A stretch of 23,011 bases of DNA, taken from Byssochlamys sp. IMV 00236 (taxonomy: Eukaryota > Ascomycota > Eurotiomycetes > Eurotiales > Thermoascaceae). Below the pieces are notes generated by a model, which made no database searches, was not told where the DNA came from, and was given only the letters and a program-made list of their open reading frames with translations. The position numbers and the translations under genes are program-made. Below, one piece after another: positions 1-8,749 of this stretch (within the stretch, counting starts at the first letter, position 1; each line of letters begins with the position of its first letter). The DNA lies in NCBI GenBank assembly GCA_001931875.2, contig MSJH02000127.1, forward strand, positions 1-23,011. Direction: 5' to 3'.

Positions 1-1
1 G

Positions 2-38
<37 letters not shown>
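2..38. repeat. A37 homopolymer at left contig end
   Basis: An uninterrupted run of 37 A follows a single G at the first base. It lies beyond the 3' end of the Trm1 gene. Together with the T run at the other end it suggests the assembly stopped at homopolymers; its true length is unreliable. Confidence 0.95.
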
Positions 39-41
<3 letters not shown>

Positions 42-129
42 TATGTGTATGACCCCTTTCTGAGACAGAAAGTTACATAAAGATTCAAAGATAAACTTAT
101 AAAGAGATGATAGGTATTTTTTTCTTTCT

Positions 130-135
130 TTTATT
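130..135 (-). promoter_or_regulatory. possible poly(A) signal of the Trm1 gene
   Basis: On the minus strand AATAAA lies about 22 nt past the Trm1 stop codon, a plausible position for a polyadenylation signal. AT-rich DNA makes chance matches common, so this is only suggestive. Confidence 0.35.
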
Positions 136-157
136 TATAAGCATACAAAGCATTTAT

Positions 158-1961
158 CTAAGACAATTCTTCTGTCTTTCTCTTTTGTCCTGCTCTTGCC
201 TTGGGACCCCAGTTTGGTGTAGGATTAACTTGATAACGAACCAAACCTTCAGATTTAGATTGAGATACAGCTTTAGGATGTTTTGTAAAGTTGACTTCGA
301 TACTGGGTTCCTTGCCAAGAATCGTTCGAGCAGGTGAGTTCTCGGCAATATTCTTCATGACCACAGGATGTTTCTTGACCCAAGCCCTCATTATATCCCA
401 CATGACAGATGCAGGTGCGTCGGTCTTGACAGATTGCTTCGCACAGTGTGACGAAGATACGTTGTATCCAGCATTCAATATGGCAGAGTAAAGATCGATC
501 ATTGGAATGCTGTTACAGTGAAGAGCACCACAGAGGGATGCCAAGGTCCAGTAAAAAGGTGTATTCACTTCCTCCTTGATGACAGTCAGCATGCCTTTCA
601 TACGTGCACTCGTACCATATTCTGACTCGTTCTCTTTGACGTGTTGCAACATCTTTTCTACAAACTCTGCATTATGGATATTTGTACCCCAAGTAGGGCC
701 ACCGATCTATTCAAAACATATTGGTACATTATTTTAATTTCTACAAGTGCGTTCTTACGTGATGTCTATAGCCACAGTGTTCACATGAGCCATTCACGAC
801 GGGACCTGTACCTGGTGTATGTTTCTCTGAGCCGTTATCTTTCACACTAATCTTGCCCAAAGGCTGCACTGAGAATGCGTGGCAGCCTGTGCATTCATAA
901 ATGATTGCCATGTTGCTAGCGGCCTTTTTGACTTCTTGGGGTGATGTGAATACACGAACAAAGACACGCAAGTAGAAATCAATACTACAAGAGACTAGAG
1001 GGACAATATGACGTTTGTATCGACCCGCCGATGTTTGCAGCATTTGTAAGACTAAACGAAGTGCCATTTCATGGGCAAACATACCCTTGAGAGGCATACC
1101 TCCATATTTACCATAACTACAGATCCGTTAATCCTTTCCGACCGTTTCCGTTATTGATATACTTGCCATGTTTCAGGATGCATTGATCCAGTCAAGATAG
1201 CCAAGTCAGTACATGTCACACATAGCAGACCACCGTCAGCAACTGCCTGGACTGCACCATCAACAAAAGGCGCCGCACTTCCATAAGGATCCAGATCGAC
1301 AACATCAAACTTTTCATCCGTTCCAACTTTCTCATACATCACACGCATGGCATCACCATGATTAGGCTTTACCAACTCTTCAGTCAGACCGTTGTATTGC
1401 ATGTTACGTTTGATAGATTCAACAGCATCAAGCTCGATATCATTACATACTACCTGCTTCAATTTAGGGATCTCCTTGGCATAACGAATAGATCTTAAGC
1501 CACTAGCACCCAATGCCTCAAGGATGGTGAAATTATTTGAATTCTTGATCTTTTCCAGTGTCTAAAATGGATAAGTTGATATGTTTATTTTTTTGTTTGT
1601 TCCATGACTTACGTTTTCAAGAGCCATTCTTGACTTTTCATCTATGTATCATATTTTAAACCTGATATATCTATATCATCTTGTTCTTTATTTTACCTTT
1701 ATTTCTAGCCAACTTCTTTTCTATACGTGCTGCTTTTTCATTATTATAGATTTCACTCCATGTACGAATGGCAGCAATAGACATGTCACGATTGAATTGT
1801 TGAACAGGATTATAAAACACTTCATTATTCTTTGGGAAAAGAATCGTTGCTTTTCCTTCTGTTACTGTATTGAATTGTGATATATCAATCTCTTGCGTTG
1901 ACATGGTTCTATAAAAACAGCGGTTTCTCAAACGGAAGGCGAGACTTTTTGCTGTCAACAT
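158..1961 (-). CDS. TRM1: tRNA (guanine26-N2)-dimethyltransferase Trm1
   Basis: Trm1 makes N2,N2-dimethylguanosine at position 26 of tRNAs, using S-adenosylmethionine. Five exons on the minus strand: 1961-1697, 1641-1613, 1561-1167, 1116-759 and 706-158, giving 531 aa, close to fungal Trm1 (about 570 aa). The SAM-binding motif LEALGASGLR lies at residues 112-121 and the catalytic DLDPYG at 187-192. CTGC (305-308) and CEHC (341-344) form the C-terminal zinc site. Exon 3 ends in the middle of a Cys codon conserved in the family; this needs a GC-AG intron (1117-1166). The second Met (ATG at 1902-1904) follows a 19-residue basic leader, MLTAKSLAFRLRNRCFYRT, that looks like a mitochondrial presequence; yeast TRM1 is known to serve mitochondria and nucleus from alternative starts. 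Identification is very secure; exon edges are inferred. Confidence 0.95.
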
Positions 1962-2021
1962 GTAATTTTATTGTTGGAAAAAATAAATACACAAACAAGC
2001 CACAGATACAGGGCAAATGCA

Positions 2022-2593
2022 TTATCTGTATAGAGAGCAAAATTTCTTAAAGGCTTCTTGCACTTCAGGAGACCTGCCACGAAGAGGAGCTGTTGCCAAT
2101 GCAGTCGGGATATTCTCGGGTTGTTCTATCCATCTTTTGTATGGTATCTGATGTTGTGAAAGGACGTCCGCAAGCTTATCTAAACTGCCTTCATTCTTTG
2201 TCTATATTAAATTAGTATAGAGAGAGACTAAAAATAATTGAACTTTAATTACTTCTAATACGACTTTATGCATATTGTCTAAATCAGCAAGGTATTCTTG
2301 GGTATTCTTATCCTCCCGTGTTATGTGAAGAATGGCTGTTGCTGCATGGCAAGCTTGAGTCATTACGCTAGGTTTGTTTTAAATAAACTCGAGTTTTGGT
2401 TTTGTAGCTGTGTTCCTATTTACCTGCCAGTGGGCCATTGAAGTTTCTAATGTAAAGATTAGTCATGTACAATATACATTAGTGTATTTCATACTTTTGC
2501 CAGATCCTTTCTAACTACGATAAACATAGTTAGTGGCTCTGTTACAGCAGTTGTCGTTGCTGCTGCTGCTGCTGCTGCTGCTATAGAAGACAT
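2022..2593 (-). CDS. PTRHD1: PTRHD1-like peptidyl-tRNA hydrolase 2-fold protein
   Basis: A 138-residue protein, nearly the length of human PTRHD1 (140 aa). It is a Pth2-fold protein whose peptidyl-tRNA hydrolase activity is only putative. Four exons: 2593-2495, 2446-2424, 2367-2253 and 2201-2022. Family landmarks in order are FIVVRKDL, WPTGSVMTQACHAATA, NMHKVVLE and WIEQPENIPTA. The start is followed by Ser-Ser-Ile and eight Ala, all GCA, which is probably a disordered leader created by triplet expansion. Exon 2 is only 23 nt. The stop codon lies 60 bp before the Trm1 ATG on the same strand, so the Trm1 promoter must be extremely short or overlap this gene; the two could also be read through together. 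Classical Pth2 is the only close alternative, but the WIEQPEN motif favours PTRHD1. Confidence 0.9.
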
Positions 2594-2698
2594 ATAGAGG
2601 AAAAAGAAAGAAAGACTGAGCAGTCACAGTCATGATCTATTCATTGATTTTTGCATTGCTTTTGTTTTCTTACTCTCTCTTTCTTTTTAGAAAAAGAG
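2594..2698. promoter_or_regulatory. short divergent promoter region (PTRHD1-like / Dad3)
   Basis: Only 105 bp separate the two divergent start codons, so both genes must share this spacer. It ends in a pyrimidine-rich stretch and TTTTTAG just before the Dad3 ATG, which could be the acceptor of a 5'UTR intron. No convincing TATA box is seen. Confidence 0.5.
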
Positions 2699-2977
2699 AT
2701 GCGAACATATGAAGATGCTATATTGAATGAAGCAGAAAACCTTGTTGAGAATATAAATAAAGTACACAAAAAGAACCAAGAAATCTTATGTTTTAATAAC
2801 ATCATTTAGCTGAAAGCGTGTGCTTCTCAAATGAACGATGAAGAATTAATAAATATTATTGAAAAGCTACGGCGGATAGAAAAGAAGACATCACTAGTGT
2901 GTACATTCTTTCGTGCGTCTGCGTTTAATCATCTCAAGCAAACACAAAATACAAACAGACCGCCTTTTTATCAATAA
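2699..2977 (+). CDS. DAD3: DASH (Dam1) complex subunit Dad3
   Basis: A 76-residue protein from two exons, 2699-2761 and 2810-2977, with a GT-AG intron (donor GTACAC, acceptor TTTAG) in phase 0. The C-terminal half reads LRRIEKKTSLVCTFFRASAF, which follows the family pattern of yeast Dad3: a short helix, then an Ile-Glu-x-Lys segment, a hydrophobic Leu-Val-x-Thr stretch, then Ser and a Leu/Gln tail. The N-terminal half is a predicted helix ending in ENINKL. Dad3 belongs to the DASH complex, which rings or tracks kinetochore microtubules in fungi. Both exons are too short to stand out as long open frames. The family call rests on remembered motif similarity and is fairly but not fully secure. 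The start could be altered if a 5' exon exists. Confidence 0.72.
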
Positions 2978-3441
2978 ATAAAGCATTTATCACATAATAA
3001 CCTTTACATACAATAAATAAAGACACTACGAGTAATTTGTGCGCGTGCGCGCTTTAATGTGAATAGGTCACACCAATATATATGTCAGGTACTATTGACT
3101 TTTGGTCCAGAATATCACACACACACACATAGATGTATACATTAGCTACAGAGACAAATCATAAAAGGCATCATGCATCATTTATATATATATATATTGT
3201 AAATGCTTTTTTTTTTAAAAAAAAAAAGCTTTAGTAGTCATCATGTTATTTTTTTAGAGAGATACAAGAGTAAACATAACAAGCTTTCATTAAGGAGAAG
3301 GGAAATCAAGTATAAAAAAAAAAAGCTAAACTGTTTGTTATTGATCTAATAATAATAATAATAATAAACCTCATAACGCTGACAATTTTTTTGATGACAA
3401 ATTAACAAGTAGAGAAAAAAAAGGGAATAGTATTTATTGAC
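2978..3441. other. convergent intergenic spacer, low complexity
   Basis: About 460 bp between the 3' ends of Dad3 (+) and the YABBY-like gene (-). It contains CA and TA microsatellites, an AAT repeat near 3347-3366, several AATAAA motifs and a T10/A11 inverted repeat. No coding potential is seen. Confidence 0.7.
3205..3229. repeat. GC-T10-A11-GC inverted repeat
   Basis: A near-perfect palindrome of ten T followed by eleven A, bounded by GC on both sides and by A-rich and T-rich flanks. It sits between two convergent genes, where it could mark transcript ends in both directions or simply be slippage-prone low-complexity DNA. Confidence 0.85.
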
Positions 3442-3996
3442 TTATTTAGCAGCGGCAGTTTCCTTATCATCCTTCTTGTTCTTGGGGTTTTCTTTAGCGT
3501 TCTTCCAGTTTTCAGCCTATATTCATTGTATTTAGTATCATTTTAATCTCAGTGAAAAACAAATACTAACAGCCTTCTTGAAAGCCTATAACATATAATT
3601 GATAAGTAAAAAAAAAATATAAGATACGCGTACGCAACGTCATTAAATTCTTTTGTTTTTTGCAACTTACGTCCTTGTGAGCAATATCAGGATTTTCCTT
3701 CTTGACCTTGGCAAGTTCGGTCTAAACGAAATAAGTCCATTGATCCTTCAATGATACCATTTATATATATTCAAACATACCTTCATGAAGTTGTTATATG
3801 GGGACATCTTCTTGGCTAATGGATGATGATAGAGGGGAAAAAATTATTAGTGACACGCTTTTTCTTATGCCCACATCGCCCTTCTTCTCTCTCTCTTTTC
3901 CCACTTTCTTTGGATAAAGTAAGGAGGGTTTGATGAATGGATTAATTGTGTTAAAGATAACTTACTGGTCTTCTTGGTAACCTTTTCCTTGGCCAT
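3442..3996 (-). CDS. YABBY/HMG-box-like small protein
   Basis: Five exons (3996-3966, 3815-3781, 3721-3671, 3585-3571, 3516-3442) encode 68 residues. After a basic leader (MAKEKVTKKTTKK) comes MSPYNNFMKTELAKVKKENP, then DIAHKDAFKKAAENWKNAKE and a charged tail ending ETAAAK. The pattern Pro/Ser-x-Tyr-Asn-x-Phe-(Ile/Met)-Lys-x-Glu, Asn-Pro-Asp-Ile-x-His-(Lys/Arg)-(Asp/Glu)-Ala-Phe and x-Asn-Trp matches the C-terminal domain of plant YABBY proteins and, more distantly, HMG boxes; the YABBY N-terminal zinc finger is absent. It probably binds or bends DNA in the nucleus. Exon 4 is only 15 nt. The long run of tiny exons hides the gene from simple ORF scans. The family call is confident; the function is inferred. 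Confidence 0.85.
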
Positions 3997-6174
3997 TTTA
4001 GTAATAAAAAGTATTAAACTTGTATAAGAGAGAAAAAAGGGAGAAAAATAATAGACTGCCTGCAAGGCTATTTGTCGTCTCTAGTGAAAAAAAAAATAGG
4101 TCGGCATCTCAAATTCTTGTGGCAGTCATTTACTTAAAGTGTTACGTTCATCACATATAAATATGCATACATATACAGTCGTGTACATACATCTGTATGC
4201 ATTCTGTTTATATATTAAAGATGTATAGAAGGAGAACTAGACTTAAAGTTGTTATTCATATTGATAAATGTGTGGCCTTATAAGCTATAAAAGTATTTTT
4301 TATATTCAACTTCAGTGGCTTATGATATAGAGTGAAAATCAACATACTATTCTATATTATTTTTTTTACTATATACATATATGGCTATAGTAAAATGGTC
4401 CTTAAACTATTCTTATAAGCTAAATACATCATTGCTAGTCACATCTTTAGTCTACATATGCCTTTCATCTAAACAGCGGAATCTTTTTGAATACAAATAT
4501 ATGCCTTCTCCATGACTAAAGGAAACAGTCACCTTATAAATCTCCCTTTTTTCCAAAACATCTCAAAGGTTGGTGGGATAGAAAGAGAAGGAATAGGGAC
4601 AGTGATTCACGATGATATACAAGACATGCTTGCCACTGTTGCTTTATTAAAAAAAGGATTTTGTGTATATTCTTAATGTTCCACTCCTTTGTTTAAGATT
4701 CCCGCTGGTGGCTTCATTTTTGTGTATGACCTTCCCTTTGAAAATATATACAATTGACCGCTTTTCAAGGTCGAACACTCGAGTCCCTCTTGTCCTTTCG
4801 GCTAATTTAAGATTATTAGGACGCTTAAATATCTCCCCTGACATACATCCCTTGGATACTTTCCCTTAAATACATACAACTCTTTTGAATTAGCTGGGGC
4901 ATACACAACGTCAATGCTCTCTGATAGGTGCATTAATTTAAAGGCCACATATATATCTATAATTGGTTACGCGAACATCATATTTCGATACATAGTATTT
5001 GTCGTCAAGACGGCCAAAATGCTATTCTTTATTTCAAGTAAATGCCATCTATTTTAGTCTTTATCGATTCCTTATCTTGTTTGACAAATGCAGTCTTTGC
5101 AACTATAAACAAGACATGAGTACTTTTTCGTCTACTTGTTCAAATCAGAAAATAAAAGAACCTTTGTCTTATTGATAACTTATGACTGCATTACATACTC
5201 ATCAAATCTTGTTTACATTGATATCTCATATTTTTATCAATTGATTTCAAGTCTCTCACATCCAGTTATAGTAACCATAGATAGCTGTTACCATGCTCAG
5301 GTCTACAGAGAGAGAACCAAATCAGCACAAAGTCAAAGTGGAATATGTTATATCTTTCAACATCTGATCCTTTTCAAATCTTTCCCACGAGTATCCTGTC
5401 TGAAGAAATCTTCCTTTTGTTAAAAGTACGCCCACATAAAAGAATAGAAATGTCAGGAGCTATATAACGTACAACTTGAATTGCTTTTTATCAAGTTGAT
5501 TAGCCAGTCCTGCACACAAGTGTACCCTCTCTTAATTGAGAAAGCATGGTTATAGATAACCATAAAGAGCAACTTGGAAACAGCACTGACTAAGGGTGGG
5601 CCATGGTTTTTCCAAAAACAATAATCATAGCAATGGTTCATCTTTTATTGAAGGTCATACTCTATAGCTGCTTTATTGAGTATACTTGAACTATTACAAA
5701 AGCGTCCAAGGAAAGACTGTAACTTTTGGATGCTTATCATATTCTGCTTTTACTTACAAAAAGGCTGTTTGTACATGTCTTCATTAGTAGATGATAAAAT
5801 AATAGCGTTAACCGTGAATAAGTTACCCCCCTTAAAAATTCGGCTTTAGCTGATCTCTATTTTTCTGCTAACAAACAATGATGCAAGACACGAGCTCTTT
5901 AAACGAAGTTATCTGATTGATTCTATTGGCCCAAAAAAAGACAACTACAATATCTAATGTACTAAATTACCCCTTTCCACCATTAATGCATCTCTATGGG
6001 AAACAAAGCTTTACAAGCTACTGCACTCATTTCTTATAAAAAAAGAAAAAAAAGATTGCAAGCATCAGTTTTATGCTCAACGAATCACGTGCAATTTATG
6101 CTTCATCAGGCTGGCCACCAATTTGCTCTTTGGGAAAAGTGTTGCCCTTTTTTTTTTTTGGTCCTTTGCTAAAC
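3997..6174. other. 2.2 kb gene-poor intergenic region
   Basis: No gene could be assembled here. AT-rich DNA with short TATA repeats makes up most of 4080-4640. On the minus strand a 65-codon open frame (4647-4844) and short coding-like stretches near 5340-5430 and 5689-5750 are interrupted by stops, which could be debris of an old element or chance. A TATAAA at 6035-6040 may belong to the downstream RING gene. No tRNA or other RNA gene was recognised. Confidence 0.6.
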
Positions 6175-7614
6175 ATGTCTATTGTTGACTTGAGAGCCAT
6201 AAAATATGTGGAAAGAGTGAATGAAAACCTCATTTGTTGTATATGCCAGACTCCATTTATTGATCCAGTGACCACTCCTTGCGGGTACAATACCACTTTT
6301 ATTCACACTGCCTCAAAAGCTCATTCTATTCTAAAATAGACATACCTTTTGTTTACAATGCATTCAACAAGCACTTGAATCATCAAACTTGTGTCCAATC
6401 GATAGAGCGGTCATATCTCATGAACTACAACCTGCAATCAAAATAATCTCAAATATGGTGAATGAACTATTAGTGCACTGTACACAAGAAGGCTGTGATT
6501 TCACCTGTCAAAGACAGCTGATAGAGTCTCACATAAAAAACGATTGTCAGTACACGATGACTTGCTGTGAGCTGGAAGAGTGCCAAGAGCTGTTTCTTAA
6601 GAGAGATCTCGGCTCACATGCGGAAAAGTGCCAGTTCAGAACATCCGAATGCTTCATGTGTAAAAAGAAACTAAAGGTGTTTGAACTACAGGTAGAAAAT
6701 ACATACACAGACAAGAAAGGATCCATAGAAGAGACTAAAGAGCATATATATGTATATATATATATATATAGAGTCATTTTGATCTTTGTCCTGCAGAAAT
6801 TATAGAATGCACTTTCTGCAAAACGTCTCGGTCTCGACTTGAACACACTTCTCATATTGACGAATGCCCTCAATACAGATTAGACTGCAATTATCGTGAC
6901 TTTGGATGCTCTTGGAAAGGGGAGAGACAAGACTTATCTGACCATCTCGCCAACTGTCCATACGAGGCATTGAAGGGATATCTACACCAGCAACAACAGA
7001 CAGAGAGATCATTGAGAGAGGATATCTTGAGGCTTTCTAAAGAGAATCAATCGCTCAAATGCCAGCAATACGAAATGCAGCAGCGCATGGACTCTGTTCT
7101 TAATCGACTTTGCACAATGTTTCCTAGCCACTTTTCACCTGACCTAGACATGATACCCGAAGAAGCTCGTAATGAATCTGTGATGGTTGAGAATCAAAGA
7201 GTGACAACCGAATTGGAGACGCTATCGGCTAATCTTGCTTCTCTGGAACTAAAACAAAATATGGCCTTGATGACGGAAACATTTCGGCTTCAGGAAGAAC
7301 TGCAGAGTATAAGAGCCGTCTGTCACGGGCTAAGGATGCAGATGCATTATCTCATGATGGACCGCAAATCAGCCACAGCAACATCTCCAGCGGCCGCGGC
7401 TGCTGCTGCTGCCGCCGCCGCCGCAGCAGCAGCAGGAAGTGGATCGAAAGTGAGTGGAAATGACAATGAGTCCGGTCACGCTGGCGCCATGGGTTCACTT
7501 GATAGAATGCGCAATTGGCTGGGTATGTTATGTATTGGTATAAAAGAAGGGGCTTATAACTAACATTTATTAGATCCTCAAGCCAATACGCCAAGACAAG
7601 AAACAAAGCTTTAG
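6175..7614 (+). CDS. RING finger / TRAF-type zinc finger / coiled-coil protein
   Basis: Four exons (6175-6284, 6340-6691, 6772-7522, 7574-7614) encode 417 aa. The RING at residues 21-58 has ligands Cys21, Cys24, Cys36, His38, Cys41, Cys44, Cys55 and Asp58. The CPID ending, with Asp in place of the last Cys, is also seen in TRAF6. Several TRAF-type zinc fingers follow to about residue 215, then a coiled coil (about 220-350), 15 Ala (361-375) and a short tail. This is the layout of the N-terminal half of animal TRAFs, but no MATH/TRAF-C domain follows. The likely role is an E3 ubiquitin ligase; its substrates are unknown. An in-frame upstream ATG at 6073 would add 34 residues, partly coded by a T run; I prefer 6175. 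Intron 2 (6692-6771) contains a TA microsatellite. Confidence 0.88.
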
Positions 7615-7617
7615 AAT

Positions 7618-7636
7618 GAGAGAGAGAGAGAGAGAG
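7618..7636. repeat. GA dinucleotide microsatellite
   Basis: A 19-nt pure GA tract lies just after the stop codon of the RING-TRAF gene, in its 3'UTR. Confidence 0.9.
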
Positions 7637-7724
7637 CATGACTATTCATTTACATATGAAATACCCTATTTATTGAAGCCACATTTAATCGCGGAAAGCA
7701 CGGCAATAAACCCACATTTTAATA

Positions 7725-8009
7725 ATGTGCACAATAGTCAAAGTAAAACATTCCCAAAGTAATATCATGAGAATATTCTTCTTTTAGCTTCTATTTCGAA
7801 GAAGGGAATTTGATGAATGGGTTAAAGACTGCATGAACTCAAACCATCGAAAAAGAACTGAAACCGATGCTGAATATCTCAGATTGTTTGGAATTCTTTT
7901 TAGGAAATTCTTTTCCCTTCTTAAATGCAAACTACACCATTTCTTGTTCAATGGGAAACTGCCCAATGATTTTTCTGCATTTCACGTATTTACTTGTATG
8001 GCTGCATAA
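7725..8009 (+). CDS. possible small two-exon gene, unknown family (or gene fragment)
   Basis: A 74-codon open frame at 7788-8009 starts directly after a strong acceptor (TTCTTCTTTTAG). It reads like real protein, for example FDEWVKDCMN, HRKRTETDAEYLRLFGILFR and FNGKLPNDFS, with balanced charges and aromatic residues. A six-codon first exon, ATG at 7725 to 7742, splices in frame through a 45-nt intron (GTAAAA...TTTTAG) to give 79 aa. I do not recognise the family. After the stop the frame continues coding-like (IVELWVF), so this could instead be a truncated relic of a longer protein. It lies 110 bp past the RING-TRAF stop on the same strand, so it may also fall within that transcript's 3' region. 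Confidence 0.35.
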
Positions 8010-8749
8010 ATAGTTGAGCTGTGGGTATTCTCTGCAAAAAAAAAAATAGTGTTTCTAAGCAGGACACCATGCAGGTACACATAACTCTAAATACTCCCTA
8101 TGCAAGATTATCCTTGTCTATCGCGATTATTTGATTGTCAAAATTTGAAATAGGAGAACTGGAGAAAAGGAAATTTAGAGCTTATCATAAGGATATCTCG
8201 AAAAATGATATCAAATTGAAAGCTTCTCTATAAATCAGTTGTTCTCAAATGATCTATCACGGGCCAAAATAAGTAAATCACATCCCTTCAGAATCATCAT
8301 GAGCCAAAATAATAATAAAGCCGCAAGAGCGGTCTTTTTTTTTTTTTTTTTTTTTCCTTGATCTCAATCGAAGCCGATCTATGTGAGATAAATAAAGCCA
8401 CACGGTTGGCTCCGTCTTCTTATTTCCACGAATGCGAAAACTTTAAATGATAAATAAAAAAAATATGGATAGAATGAACTGAAACCCCTCCTTTTGCAGA
8501 ATAGAAAAAATAGAAGAAAATAGAGTTGCTTCATGCATTCATCAAGGAGATAAAGAAACGTTTCAAAGAGTTACACATCAAGCAATTCATTTAAATAAAA
8601 ATTATCGTGTAGCAATAACACATTTGTTTATTATTTACAACATAAAAAGGGGAGATTGTATTTACTATCTTCAAACAGTAAAAAGGAGAAGCAAACAAGT
8701 TATTTACAAGTCTATAAGGGGTGATGTATGTAGGATGCGTATGCATTGA
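8010..8749. other. intergenic spacer
   Basis: About 740 bp of AT-rich DNA containing the hairpin/T21 structure at 8321-8355 and two copies of a short GCCAAAATAA motif (near 8263 and 8302). The 3' part is the presumed 3'UTR side of the receiver gene on the minus strand. No gene is supported. Confidence 0.6.
8321..8355 (+). terminator. short GC hairpin followed by T21 (terminator-like)
   Basis: CCGC-AAGA-GCGG can form a 4-bp GC stem with a 4-nt loop, followed after TC by 21 T. In bacteria this would be an intrinsic terminator; in a fungus the T run could stop RNA polymerase III. No A/B box or tRNA-like gene was recognised upstream, so a function is not established. Confidence 0.3.

Noticed and set aside
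4663..4869. Plus-strand 68-codon open frame
   Set aside because: Overlaps an equally long minus-strand frame, has no recognisable family and is hydrophobic in the manner of AT-rich shadows.
5136..5423. Plus-strand 95-codon open frame
   Set aside because: Phe/Ser/Ile-rich composition typical of AT-rich noncoding DNA; no motif, no splice support.
6073..6174. Upstream in-frame start of the RING-TRAF protein
   Set aside because: The extra residues include Phe coded by a T run and look like leader sequence; kept only as an alternative.
6692..6805. Read-through of exon 2 of the RING-TRAF gene into a TA repeat
   Set aside because: It leads to an implausible tail and a stop; splicing 6692-6771 restores a TRAF finger (ELQSHFDLCPAEIIECTFC).
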